A DNA stretch of 64,000 bases from Hyphomicrobiales bacterium (GCA_900469955.1 UBYX01000031.1:87240-151239); one strand, 5' to 3'; positions 34,724 to 43,413 are shown, counted from the stretch's first letter. Made by a program: numbers and translations. The notes: generated by a model from the sequence alone, not told the origin.

Positions 34724-35860
34724 ATGACCGACACAGCCATCCAGAAGCCCGTTCCCGTCACCGTGCTGACCGGTTATCTCGGCGCCGGCAAGACGACGCT
34801 TTTGAACCGCATCCTGTCCGAAAGCCACGGCAAGAAATATGCCGTCATCGTCAACGAGTTCGGCGAGATCGGCATCGACAACGACCTGATCGTCGAGTCG
34901 GACGAAGAAATCTACGAGATGAACAACGGCTGCGTCTGCTGCACCGTGCGCGGCGACCTGATCCGCGTCGTCGAAGGCCTGATGCGCCGCCCCGGCCGCT
35001 TCGACGGCATCATCGTCGAGACCACCGGTCTTGCCGATCCGGTGCCGGTCGCGCAGACCTTCTTCATGGATGACGACGTACGCGCCAAGACCGAGCTCGA
35101 TGCCGTCGTGGCACTGGTCGATGCCAAGCACCTGCCGCTGCGCCTCAAGGACAGCCGCGAGGCCGAAGACCAGATCGCCTTTGCCGACGTCGTCGTCATC
35201 AACAAGACCGACCTCGTCAGCCCGGAAGAACTGGCCGTGATCGAGGATGTCGTGCGCGCCATCAACCCAACCGCCCGTGTCTACAAGACAAGCCGCTCCG
35301 GCGTCGATCTTGCCCGCGTGCTGGACCAGGGCGCCTTCAACCTGGAACGCGCGCTCGAAAACGATCCCCATTTTCTGGACCACGGCCATGACGACCATGT
35401 CTGCGGCCCGGATTGCGATCACGACCACGGTCACGACCATCATCACCATGCACACGACCACCATGCACACGACCACCATGACCACGATCATCATGATCAT
35501 GATCATGATCATGATCACCACCATCATCACCATGGCGAGATGTCGCCGATCCATGACGTGACGGTGAAGTCGATTTCGCTGCGCGGCGGCGAAATGAACC
35601 CGGAACGCTTCTTCCCCTGGATCCAGAAGATCACCCAGACGGACGGCCCGAGCATTTTGCGCCTGAAGGGCATCATCGCGTTCAAGGGCGATGAGGAACG
35701 CTATGTCGTCCAGGGCGTCCACATGATCGTCGAGGGCGACCACCAGCGTCCCTGGAAGGATGGCGAAAAGCGCGAATCCCGGCTCGTCTTCATCGGTCGC
35801 GATCTCGATGTCGACAAGATCGAGAAGAGCTTCCGGGCCTGCGAGGCGCAAGCTGCCTAA
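34724..35860 (+). CDS. CobW/COG0523-family GTPase, probable zinc metallochaperone
   Basis: A 378-residue G3E GTPase. The P-loop GYLGAGKTT (residues 17-25), the metal-binding CVCC (70-73), ETTGLADP and NKTDLV are intact. A long His-Asp-rich tract at about residues 220-270 (dozens of histidines) could hold several zinc ions. The C-terminal domain (about 280-378) is the CobW_C fold. COG0523 members linked to a Zur box allocate zinc during starvation; that is the favoured role. Coupled to the WD40 gene by a one-base overlap. Confidence 0.93.
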   Translation: MTDTAIQKPVPVTVLTGYLGAGKTTLLNRILSESHGKKYAVIVNEFGEIGIDNDLIVESDEEIYEMNNGCVCCTVRGDLIRVVEGLMRRPGRFDGIIVETTGLADPVPVAQTFFMDDDVRAKTELDAVVALVDAKHLPLRLKDSREAEDQIAFADVVVINKTDLVSPEELAVIEDVVRAINPTARVYKTSRSGVDLARVLDQGAFNLERALENDPHFLDHGHDDHVCGPDCDHDHGHDHHHHAHDHHAHDHHDHDHHDHDHDHDHHHHHHGEMSPIHDVTVKSISLRGGEMNPERFFPWIQKITQTDGPSILRLKGIIAFKGDEERYVVQGVHMIVEGDHQRPWKDGEKRESRLVFIGRDLDVDKIEKSFRACEAQAA

Positions 35861-36846
35861 TGCCGACTGTCGCACCGCTTGATCTGGAAGGTCACGTCGT
35901 CGCCGCCCATTTTCTCGACGACGTTCCTTTCTTCGCCAGTGCCGCCGGCACGATCCACAGGCTCGATGGCGGCGAGAAAGTCGCCGAGGCCCATCAGGGT
36001 CTGCTCACCTGCATCCGCGATCCGTTCAGCGCGACGTTGCTGACCGGCGGCGAGGACGGCAAAGTCTGCCGCATCGCCAAGGACGGCACGGCGACGGTCG
36101 TCGCCGAAGCGCCGCGCAAATGGATCAGCGTCGTCGCCGGAGGTCCGCAGAACGCCGTCGCCTATGCCTATGGCAAATCGAGTTTCGTGCGCCAGAACGA
36201 CGGCACGGTGAAGGAGTTTGCCGAGGAGCGTAGCGTCGAGGGCATCGCCTTTGCGGGCAAGGGGCTCAGGATCGCCGCCGCCCGCTACAACGGCGTGTCG
36301 CTACATTGGGTCGGCACCACCGCGCCGGCGCAGGATCTCGAGTGGAAGGGCGCCCATACCGGCGTCGTTTTCTCGCCGGACGGCCGTTTCCTCGTCACGA
36401 CCATGCAGGAAAATGCCCTGCATGGCTGGAAGCTCGACGGCAAGCCGGGCGAAAACCGCCATATGCGGATGACCGGCTATCCGGCCAAGGTGAAATCGCT
36501 CTCGTGGTCGCCGAAGGGCAAGTGGCTCGCCTCCTCCGGCGCGCCCGCAGCGATCGTCTGGCCGTTCTCCTCGAAGGACGGGCCGATGGGCAAGGCGCCG
36601 CTGGAACTCGGCACCCGCGCCAACATCATGGTCACCCAGGTAGCGTTCCATCCGGCCGAAGAGGTGCTGGCGATCGGCTTCGTCGACGGCATGATCCTGG
36701 GCGTCAGGATCGCCGACTCGAAAGAGGCGCTGCTGCGCCGACCGGGCAAGGGCGCGATCACCGGCTTGAGCTGGAGCGCCAACGGCAAGCTTCTCGCCTT
36801 CTCATCCGAGGCGGGCGACTGCGGTGTGATCGACATATCCGCTTGA
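35860..36846 (+). CDS. WD40-repeat protein linked to the CobW-type GTPase
   Basis: A 328-residue protein of beta-propeller type. Repeats are weak but visible (for example GVVFSPDGRFLVTTMQENALHGW, LSWSPKGKWLASSGAP and LSWSANGKLLAFSSEAGDCG). No signal peptide, so cytoplasmic. The ATG overlaps the GTPase stop, which argues for a functional pair: perhaps a scaffold or client adaptor for metal delivery. It has no obvious catalytic motif. Confidence 0.8.
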   Translation: MPTVAPLDLEGHVVAAHFLDDVPFFASAAGTIHRLDGGEKVAEAHQGLLTCIRDPFSATLLTGGEDGKVCRIAKDGTATVVAEAPRKWISVVAGGPQNAVAYAYGKSSFVRQNDGTVKEFAEERSVEGIAFAGKGLRIAAARYNGVSLHWVGTTAPAQDLEWKGAHTGVVFSPDGRFLVTTMQENALHGWKLDGKPGENRHMRMTGYPAKVKSLSWSPKGKWLASSGAPAAIVWPFSSKDGPMGKAPLELGTRANIMVTQVAFHPAEEVLAIGFVDGMILGVRIADSKEALLRRPGKGAITGLSWSANGKLLAFSSEAGDCGVIDISA

Positions 36847-37236
36847 AAAAACACGAATATCCGCAGCGGAGAAAATCTTCGCTACGGCCTGATCCAGATG
36901 GGATGGGCAGGCAGTGTGTATCGGGTAGTGTGAGTGTCAGGCTTTTCCGCCTGCCCGATCGCTTCGGCTTTTCCTGAAAGAGCGGTTCCGGAGGGTCCAA
37001 ATTCCGAAACGTCTCCCGGCGGCTGGCGCCCTGACGGCGCTTCGCCTGCCTTTACGACCATCACCGGACGCCGGATTGCTCCCGTGGCAAACCGGTTCGC
37101 GAACCCGGCTCCCTGCCCGATGACGCCCTCAAAATAGCGCCGGCATGCGCGAGGTGGATGATGGAGGCATGGATCGCGCAGAGAGAGACTGAATACAAAC
37201 GGCTATTTCTCGCCGACGCCGCCCAAACATCCCCGC
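36847..37236. other. Convergent intergenic region, no gene seen
   Basis: About 390 bases between the WD40 gene and the serine hydrolase. It contains an 8-bp stem around 36862-36880 and a GGGCAGGC/GCCTGCCC inverted repeat (36905-36912 and 36949-36956) with a nested CAGGC/GCCTG stem. Neither has a good T-run. I see no credible coding sequence. Confidence 0.5.
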
Positions 37237-38268
37237 TCATGCCTTCCGCACCACGCCGATGATCTCGGCGAGCAGATTGTGCAGGTCGTCGCGATAGCCG
37301 CTGCGGGCGGACGGTCCGGTGTCTGCGGAGGTCGTGACGACGGTTAAACCCAGAGACGGGACGATATAGAGCATCTGGCCGCCGTAACCCCAGCCGAACT
37401 TGACCTCCTCGCCGCCGATATCGCGCATGAACCAACCGTAACCATAGCCATCGCCGGAGAAGCGGGAATTGGTGCGCGGCATCCAGGACTGGTCGATCCA
37501 ACCCTTCGAGACGATCTGCCTCCCGTCCCTTGTTTTCCCGCCGTTCCGGTAGAGTTCCCCGAAAGCGAGCAGCGAGCGGGCGGTCATGGCCATCTGATTG
37601 CCGCCGAGATAGATGCCCTGAGGATCGCGTTCCCAAGAGCCTATGCGGAAACCTTCGACCGGCGCCAGCCATTCCCGCGCCAGAGCAAGCGTCGACTTCC
37701 TGCCGACCCGCGTGAGGATCGCCGAAAGCAGATGCGTCGAGGCGGTGGAATAGAGCATCGAACCGCCTGGCTCTCCGTCGAACGGCTCGGCAAGCGCGAA
37801 GCGCACCCAGTTCCGGCTTGAGATCCAGCGACCGTAGTTCGGCCCGGACATGCGGCTGAGGCCCGCCTGCATGGAAAGGAGGTTGCCGATGGTGATCTCG
37901 TGGATGCGGGGATCGGGATTGGTCGGCAGGTCGGCCTTCAGGATCGGCGCGATCTTCTGGTCCGGCCCTTCCAGCAGCCGCCTGTCGATCGCGATGCCGA
38001 CAAGGCAGGAGACGATCGATTTCGACGCCGACTTGATGTTGGCCGAGGCATTGAGAGAATGGCCATTGAACGCCCGCTCGGCGAGCATCTCGCCATTCCG
38101 CGAAACGAGCACCACCTTCAGCGGCTCCATTTCCGCTGCCCCTTCGAAAACCATGTTCAACGTCACCGGCGGCTGGGGCACAGGCAGCTGCGACGCCGTC
38201 TGAGCAAAGCCGCGGGCGGCGGAAAGCGCGAAAGGCAGGGATATCAAAGTGGCGCGGCGTGTGATCAT
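37237..38268 (-). CDS. Secreted serine hydrolase of the beta-lactamase (S12) family
   Basis: A 343-residue penicillin-binding-type hydrolase. The N-terminus is a probable signal (MITRRATLISLPFALSAARGFA). The catalytic SxxK is S80-A-S-K83, followed by a YST in place of the usual YxN near residue 180 and GWGYGGQM near 310. Such proteins act on peptides or esters; true class C beta-lactamase activity is doubtful because the YSN is altered. It is a single gene. Confidence 0.82.
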   Translation of the reverse strand: MITRRATLISLPFALSAARGFAQTASQLPVPQPPVTLNMVFEGAAEMEPLKVVLVSRNGEMLAERAFNGHSLNASANIKSASKSIVSCLVGIAIDRRLLEGPDQKIAPILKADLPTNPDPRIHEITIGNLLSMQAGLSRMSGPNYGRWISSRNWVRFALAEPFDGEPGGSMLYSTASTHLLSAILTRVGRKSTLALAREWLAPVEGFRIGSWERDPQGIYLGGNQMAMTARSLLAFGELYRNGGKTRDGRQIVSKGWIDQSWMPRTNSRFSGDGYGYGWFMRDIGGEEVKFGWGYGGQMLYIVPSLGLTVVTTSADTGPSARSGYRDDLHNLLAEIIGVVRKA

Positions 38269-38437
38269 GCCGGCAAACTAGAGCAGGATCCTTCACGGGA
38301 ATATAGCCGAGCGGCCGGATTCACACGGAGGTGATCATGTGTGAGAGCTTGGGCGATCTGGGTGATCGCGGCACCCAGCAGCTATATGGGATGAAAAACG
38401 ACGCCAGCGTCGGGCTCTATCGCCGCTCTTCGCCGGG

Positions 38438-39448
38438 CTATGGCACTTGCTTCACCGTGATGACGACCTTCCCCTTCGCACGACCCGTTTCGACATAGTC
38501 CAATGCCTCGTTGGTTTTTTCGAACGGGAAAACACGATCCATTACCGGCCGTATGTGACCCGCCTCGATCAGGGAGGCGATCTTTCCGAGCTGCCCACCG
38601 TTGGCTGTCATGAAGAGAAACGAATAGCTGATGCCTCGGCGTTTCGATTTTCTTCTGATGCCGAAACTCAGCAGGCGCATGACCTGTTGAAGCGGCCAGC
38701 CGAAGCCGTTCTGCCTCGCGAACTGCGGATCGGGCGGACCGGAGATCGAGATCAGCTTTCCGCCGGGCTTCAGCACACGAAGGGATTTTTCCAGCGTATC
38801 CTTGCCGAGGCTGTTCAGCACGACATCATAGTCCTGCAGCACTGTCTCAAAGTCATTCTTCTTGTAATCGACCACAACGTCTGCACCGAGACTTTTCACA
38901 AGATCGATATTTGCCGTGCTGGCAGTGGTGGCCACATAGGCCCCGAGATGCTTGGCAAGCTGGATCGTGATCGCACCTACGCCGCCGGAGCCGGCGTGAA
39001 TCAGCACCTTTTGCCCCTTCTGCAAATTCGCCCGCTCGACAAGCACCTGCCACGCCGTCAGGGTGACAAGCGGAATGGATGCGGCCTCTTCCATGGTCAG
39101 ATTGCTCGGTTTCATCGCCAGGTCGGCCTCGTCGATGGCGATGTATTCGGCAAATGTCCCGATACGATCCTGGGCCGGACGTGCATAGACCTCGTCGCCG
39201 GGTTTGAACTTCCGGACATTGGCTCCGACCCGGACCACGATGCCTGCGAGATCGTTGCCGAGCACCAGCGGAAAACGGTAGGGCAGGATGAGCTTGAACT
39301 CTCCATCCCTGATCTTGTTGTCCAGGGGGTTCACTCCGGCAGCATGAATCTCCACCAGGACGTCGTTTTCACGCAGCTCCGGCATGGGACTTTCGCCGAG
39401 CCGCAGCGCGCCACCTTTCGCATAGCGATCGATCAGGAATGACTTCAT
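38438..39448 (-). CDS. NADP-dependent MDR oxidoreductase (quinone reductase-like)
   Basis: A 336-residue zinc-independent medium-chain reductase. The GroES domain (EIHAAGVNPLDNKIRDGEF) and the cofactor motif HAGSGGVGAITIQLAK near residue 145 are typical of NADPH-quinone/enal reductases. Start 39448 is chosen because GAGAG lies upstream; the frame extends to 39469 without a ribosome site. It follows the SDR gene in the same direction and with it forms an operon divergent from an HxlR regulator, so a role in reactive carbonyl or quinone detoxification is likely. Confidence 0.88.
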   Translation of the reverse strand: MKSFLIDRYAKGGALRLGESPMPELRENDVLVEIHAAGVNPLDNKIRDGEFKLILPYRFPLVLGNDLAGIVVRVGANVRKFKPGDEVYARPAQDRIGTFAEYIAIDEADLAMKPSNLTMEEAASIPLVTLTAWQVLVERANLQKGQKVLIHAGSGGVGAITIQLAKHLGAYVATTASTANIDLVKSLGADVVVDYKKNDFETVLQDYDVVLNSLGKDTLEKSLRVLKPGGKLISISGPPDPQFARQNGFGWPLQQVMRLLSFGIRRKSKRRGISYSFLFMTANGGQLGKIASLIEAGHIRPVMDRVFPFEKTNEALDYVETGRAKGKVVITVKQVP

Positions 39449-39505
39449 AGGACTAACTCTCTTTTCCATAGTGAGCCGGCAGCGCCGGCAATGCGGCGAT
39501 GACGT

Positions 39506-40318
39506 TCAATCGGGGAGCCGATTGAACTTCCGAAGGTTCCTGTCGACGACGGACTCGGGCAGGAAGCGGCGTATGAAGCGCACCTGTCCTGCGGCTTTTC
39601 CGGCAGTGTAACGTCGTTTGGGTGATGCCGCATTGGCGGCCTTCACGACGGTTTCGGCGACCACCTCGGGTGCATCGCCCTTGGCGACGATCTCGCGCAT
39701 CAGCCTCTCCGCGTCGGCACGAACCGTATCGTAGACGGCAAGCGGCTGGTCTGGCCGGGTGATGTTTTCTTCGAAGGACGTGCGCGTCACGCCAGGCTCG
39801 ACGAGCACGATGCGGATGCCCTGTGTTCGCACTTCATGGTCGAGAGACTCCGAATAGCCCTCGACGGCGTGCTTGGTCGATGCATAGAGAGCGTTGAACG
39901 GCGCAGGGATCAGCCCGAGTATGGAACTGAGGTTGATAATTCGCCCCCTGCCCTGGCGTCTCATCACGGGCAGGACCGCGTTTGTCATTCGTATCGTGCC
40001 GAACACGTTGACGTCGAACACGGCCTTCGCCTGTTCGGTTGTGGATTCCTCAGCCGCGCCAAGTAATCCGATGCCGGCATTGTTTACGAGAAGATCGATC
40101 CGCCCGGCGCGATCCAGAACCTCATCGACAACCTTCTGCGTCGATGCGTCATCGGTTACGTCGCATATCAGCATCGTGATCCCGTCCTGGGCGGGCATCG
40201 GCTTGCGGCTGGTGCCGAAGACACGGTAGCCCGCGCGCCGCAACGCTCGCGCCGTTACCAGGCCGATGCCTGAGGAAGCCCCCGTTACCAGTGCTATGCC
40301 GCGTTCCGTTTTGCTCAT
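39506..40318 (-). CDS. Short-chain dehydrogenase/reductase
   Basis: A 270-residue classical SDR. The cofactor motif TGASSGIGLVTARAL (residues 13-27), NNAGIGLLG and catalytic YASTKHAVEG (Tyr/Lys near 155-159) are all present. Substrate unknown. First gene of the two-gene minus-strand operon with the quinone reductase. A TACTA/TAGTA palindrome 46 bases upstream is the probable HxlR operator. Confidence 0.92.
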   Translation of the reverse strand: MSKTERGIALVTGASSGIGLVTARALRRAGYRVFGTSRKPMPAQDGITMLICDVTDDASTQKVVDEVLDRAGRIDLLVNNAGIGLLGAAEESTTEQAKAVFDVNVFGTIRMTNAVLPVMRRQGRGRIINLSSILGLIPAPFNALYASTKHAVEGYSESLDHEVRTQGIRIVLVEPGVTRTSFEENITRPDQPLAVYDTVRADAERLMREIVAKGDAPEVVAETVVKAANAASPKRRYTAGKAAGQVRFIRRFLPESVVDRNLRKFNRLPD

Positions 40319-40364
40319 CGGTTGGTTCTTTCATTTTAGCGTGGAATATCCATGAGCGATGAGT

Positions 40365-40380
40365 TACTATGAATTTAGTA
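40365..40380. promoter_or_regulatory. HxlR-type operator, TACTA-N6-TAGTA
   Basis: TACTA (40365-40369) and TAGTA (40376-40380) form a perfect inverted repeat with a six-base spacer, followed by an overlapping TAGT-N5-ACTA (40379-40391). Several characterised HxlR/DUF24 proteins, such as YodB, bind TACT/AGTA-type repeats. It lies between the SDR operon and the HxlR gene. Confidence 0.55.
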
Positions 40381-40407
40381 GTTAGTCACTATCAAAAAGA
40401 TATCGAC

Positions 40408-40839
40408 ATGAAAAAACTTTCGAACCAGCCATGTCTGATTGCCCGGAGCCTGGCGCTTGTGGGGGACGCATGGAGCATGCTCATTATGCGCGACGCACAT
40501 GCCGGACTGACCCGCTTTGATGATTTCCGCAAAAGCCTCGGTATCGCGCCCACCATGCTGACAGGGCGGCTTTCAGCCCTCACCGAAGAAGGGCTGCTGG
40601 AGAAACGCCGCTATTCCGACCGCCCACCCCGGGACGAATATGTGCTGACGGAAGCCGGTCGCGATTTTCTGCCGGTTCTGTTTGCGATCGGCGCGTGGGG
40701 ACGCAAGCACCGCGGCGGCGGTGAAGTGACCCGCTTCTTCGATGCCGAGACCGGAACGGAGATCGATCCCGTCACCATCGACCGCGCGACCGGCGCTCCC
40801 ATCGGAACACGCCCCATCCGTATTGTCGCACCGGAGTGA
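40408..40839 (+). CDS. HxlR-family transcriptional regulator
   Basis: A 143-residue winged-helix protein of the HxlR/DUF24 class. The signature C-L-I-A-R-S-L-A-L-V-G-D-A-W with a conserved cysteine near residue 8 matches family members that sense electrophiles through that cysteine. An ATG at 40369 is also in frame but falls inside the operator palindrome, so 40408 is preferred. Divergent from the SDR/quinone reductase operon, which it probably represses. Confidence 0.88.
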   Translation: MKKLSNQPCLIARSLALVGDAWSMLIMRDAHAGLTRFDDFRKSLGIAPTMLTGRLSALTEEGLLEKRRYSDRPPRDEYVLTEAGRDFLPVLFAIGAWGRKHRGGGEVTRFFDAETGTEIDPVTIDRATGAPIGTRPIRIVAPE

Positions 40840-40892
40840 CGTCGGATGGTTATTGCTCCCAAACGCTGGTGCCGAATTGACAGGTCCTGGGC

Positions 40893-41720
40893 CTAGACGC
40901 CTTCGTCGGGGATGTTGAGAAGGTGGCCGCAGGCCTTGCAGTGTACGGCGTCCGTATCATGCCGCTGCAGCCCGCATTGAGGACAGGGAAACTGCACCTT
41001 GTACGGCCGCACCACCGCCTGGGCGAGCCTGACGAAAAGCGAGATGCCGATGATCATGGTGATGACGGATGTCAGCTTGCCGGCGGTTCCCGGCAGCGTG
41101 ATATCGCCGAAGCCCGTGGTGGTGATGGTCGCCACGGTGAAATAGAGGGCGTCGACGAAACCTTCGCCGCCCTCTTCCCGGTAGAAGAAGGTGGTATAGA
41201 CGAAGCCCGTCACCATGAAGAGGAAGACGAGGAAATTCAGGGCGGCGCGAATGACATCCTGAAGATGGCCCCATCCGGCCCAACGCAGGCCTTCGCGCAG
41301 GAGCGGGCTTTTGCCGATCGCCCATAGGCGCATCACTCTGAGGAAAGCGAAGTTGAACAGGACCTCGGGAAACAGAAGCGTCGCGAGGATGACCGCGTCG
41401 ATCCACGTCATCGGCCTTCTGAAAAATGTCCGGAAGGATGGGGCGGCAAGGGCCCGCGCCAAAAGCTCGGCGCCGATCCATACCGCGATCACATAGTCAA
41501 TGATCAGGTAGGAACGCCCGGTCCTCAGATAAGGCCCGAGCAGAAAGAAGGCGAGGATGCTGAGGTCGATAAAGGCAAGGAGCGCCTGCCAGCGCAGAGC
41601 CCAGTAATCGCGGCCCCGCTCCAGGCGCTGCAGTGCGAGCCTGAGCGACCTGAAGCTCGAGAAGGTGGGTTTCGGCTGGGGGTTCGGTGTGTCCATGAGC
41701 GGGAAATAGGCCTGCCCCAT
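40893..41720 (-). CDS. Voltage-independent potassium-channel-like protein with C-terminal zinc ribbon
   Basis: A 275-residue ion channel. Membrane segments lie near residues 45-65, 72-92, 108-128, 165-185 and 222-245, with the pore signature TTTGFGD (a TVGYGD variant) near residue 206. After the last helix comes CPQCGLQRHDTDAVHCKACG, a four-cysteine zinc ribbon, which is unusual for such channels. Start may be 41720 or the internal ATG at 41696; no clear ribosome site decides. Confidence 0.85.
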   Translation of the reverse strand: MGQAYFPLMDTPNPQPKPTFSSFRSLRLALQRLERGRDYWALRWQALLAFIDLSILAFFLLGPYLRTGRSYLIIDYVIAVWIGAELLARALAAPSFRTFFRRPMTWIDAVILATLLFPEVLFNFAFLRVMRLWAIGKSPLLREGLRWAGWGHLQDVIRAALNFLVFLFMVTGFVYTTFFYREEGGEGFVDALYFTVATITTTGFGDITLPGTAGKLTSVITMIIGISLFVRLAQAVVRPYKVQFPCPQCGLQRHDTDAVHCKACGHLLNIPDEGV

Positions 41721-41874
41721 CGCCGATCAAGCAGCTTTCAGCGCCGGTACGATCATGGCGATCGATTGTCATCTTCACGGTGGAGTCCGCGCGGGAAGCC
41801 GTGTATTGACGTCTAGGCAGCCCGGTCGTACCGACCGAGCGACCACGCGACGTCTCACGAGAGCCGACATCACC

Positions 41875-42141
41875 ATGGCCAAAGCCCCCAAGACCGAACA
41901 TTCCGAACTCGCCGGCGAATTCACCGAGGACGGCATCACCGTACTTGTCGACATCTTCCGCCCTGCAGGCGGACAAGGCGACTGGATGCTCGAGGTAATC
42001 ACCGAAGAGGAGGACGTGACGTCGTGGGACGAGCCTTTCGCCACCGACCGCGAGGCTTTCGATGAATTCCTTGCGACGGTGGAGCGCGACGGCATCCGAT
42101 CTTTCTTCGACGAAACCGCGACCGATCCGTCGGTGCATTGA
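41875..42141 (+). CDS. Small acidic protein of unknown function
   Basis: An 88-residue acidic protein (MAKAPKTEHSELAGEFTEDG...) that I do not recognise; conserved-looking blocks are VDIFRPAGGQGDWMLEVI and WDEPFATDREAFDEF. No membrane segment. Its stop overlaps the ATG of the next gene (TGATG), so the two are likely made together. Confidence 0.7.
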   Translation: MAKAPKTEHSELAGEFTEDGITVLVDIFRPAGGQGDWMLEVITEEEDVTSWDEPFATDREAFDEFLATVERDGIRSFFDETATDPSVH

Positions 42142-42380
42142 TGAAGAAAGTCGAAGATCTCACCAACTCGGCCAAGGCAGTTCATGATCGCTACGCCGCC
42201 GGCCGGATGGATCGGGAAATCGTTCGCCAATGGGTGTTGGGGCTGAGCATGTATCCGGAACCGCACGGAAAGAGGGTTCAGGAGGCGTCGGCCTGGTTCA
42301 AGCCTCTTCGCGACGGCATGGATCCCGTCGAGCTGAAGATTGCAGATCTTGCTAGGCTTGAGGCGATTTACCGGGGTTGA
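42141..42380 (+). CDS. Small protein of unknown function
   Basis: A 79-residue protein (MKKVEDLTNSAKAVHDRYAAG...). Mostly helical by composition with charged residues; no known motif. Coupled to the acidic protein upstream by TGATG. Confidence 0.6.
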   Translation: MKKVEDLTNSAKAVHDRYAAGRMDREIVRQWVLGLSMYPEPHGKRVQEASAWFKPLRDGMDPVELKIADLARLEAIYRG

Positions 42381-42452
42381 GGCAAATCGAAAATCTGCCG
42401 CAGCCTCAGCTCCGCCGGTCGAAGCCGGCGGAACCTGCATCATCAAATCCAT

Positions 42453-42986
42453 TCACGCCGGGATGCGGGGCTCGTATTCTTTCTTGAGGCGATCCCAGCC
42501 GTCCCAGAAGGGTTCCGTCTTTGCGCCCGTCAGCCGGGCGGCGAGGACGTCGAGATGCATATGCCAGCCCGCGCCGATCATCAGCATGTTGTTGCGGTCG
42601 GAGATGCGGCGGTGGATGACGGTGAGCAGCACGTCGCCGCCGATGGTTTCCAGTTCGAAGGAGACCGCGCCCTGCTCTCCCCAGGTGAAGGTCATCTTGC
42701 GGGGCGGATCGAGTTCGGTGATGCGGCTATGCATCCTGTGCTCTTCGGCAAACCCCTCTGGCCGATTGCCCGGTGGATCGGTCAGTTCGTCGTTCCGCCA
42801 GACAAGTTCGAAGGGGGACCCCACCTTCATCTGCATGTCTCCCGCAGCCAGCCAACGGCGCCGCAGCTCGCTTTGCGTAAGGTAGGCCCATACCCGGTCG
42901 ATGGGACCGGGAAGCAGGCGCTCGATCTTGATGGTGGCGGGCTCGGTTACCACGCCATAGGCACTGAAGGTCGCAAGGTCGTTCAT
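42453..42986 (-). CDS. SRPBCC/AHSA1-family protein
   Basis: A 177-residue START-like domain protein of the activator-of-Hsp90 ATPase type. It has the family opening PATIKIERLLPGPIDRVWAYLT and the ITELDPPRKMTFTWGE stretch. Its ATG overlaps the ArsR stop by four bases; ArsR-SRPBCC pairs are common in proteobacteria and the regulator usually controls itself and its partner. Confidence 0.88.
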   Translation of the reverse strand: MNDLATFSAYGVVTEPATIKIERLLPGPIDRVWAYLTQSELRRRWLAAGDMQMKVGSPFELVWRNDELTDPPGNRPEGFAEEHRMHSRITELDPPRKMTFTWGEQGAVSFELETIGGDVLLTVIHRRISDRNNMLMIGAGWHMHLDVLAARLTGAKTEPFWDGWDRLKKEYEPRIPA

Positions 42987-43351
42987 TTCTCGTCTCCTCT
43001 TTCTGTTTTCTTGGGTCTTGCTGCATCCTCCTCGCGGAGAAGTCTTTCGAGTTCATCCAGTCTGCTGTTCCAGAACCGCTCGTAGAAGCTCAGCCATTCG
43101 TGGGCGCCGGCAAGCGGCCCGGGAGCAAGGCGGCAGATATGGGTGCGGCCGCGCACCTCCCGGCGGATCAGCCCCGCATTTTCCAGCGCCTTGATGTGCT
43201 TGGAGGCTGCCGCAAGCGAGATCGCAAACGGCTCCGCAAGCTGGCTTACCGTGCGCTCGCCGCCCGCGAGGCTGCGAAGCATGTGCCGACGCGTCGCGTC
43301 GCCGAGGGCATGAAAGACATTGTCGAGTTCAGGGGCGCGTAATTCAACCAT
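42983..43351 (-). CDS. ArsR-family transcriptional regulator
   Basis: A 122-residue winged-helix repressor. VFHALGDATRRHMLRSLAGGERTVSQLAE and AASKHIKALENAGLIRRE form the HTH; there are no metal-binding cysteine pairs, so it does not sense metals in the usual way. The start at 43351 is placed on the promoter: a TTGACT/TATATT promoter lies directly upstream, leaving no leader, so the mRNA may be leaderless. A palindrome overlaps the start codon. Confidence 0.85.
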   Translation of the reverse strand: MVELRAPELDNVFHALGDATRRHMLRSLAGGERTVSQLAEPFAISLAAASKHIKALENAGLIRREVRGRTHICRLAPGPLAGAHEWLSFYERFWNSRLDELERLLREEDAARPKKTERGDEK

Positions 43352-43361
43352 GCAGTTGAAT
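43342..43361 (-). promoter_or_regulatory. ArsR autoregulatory palindrome over the start codon
   Basis: ATTCAAC-N6-GTTGAAT, perfect 7-bp arms, covering the ATG and the -10 element of the ArsR/SRPBCC operon. Binding would block the polymerase, consistent with autorepression. Confidence 0.65.
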
Positions 43362-43387
43362 ATAGAGGGGAGACTCATGATAGTCAA
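43359..43387 (-). promoter_or_regulatory. Sigma-70-like promoter of the ArsR/SRPBCC operon
   Basis: On the minus strand TTGACT (-35) and TATATT (-10) are separated by exactly 17 bases. The -10 ends seven bases before the ArsR ATG, so transcription would begin at or very near the start codon. Confidence 0.7.
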
Positions 43388-43413
43388 CCACAAGGCTGAA
43401 TATTTCTCCAGAC

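Noticed and set aside
35416..35535. Short tandem repeats resembling a CRISPR or satellite
   Set aside because: They encode an in-frame His/Asp tract of the CobW GTPase; there are no spacers of regular size.
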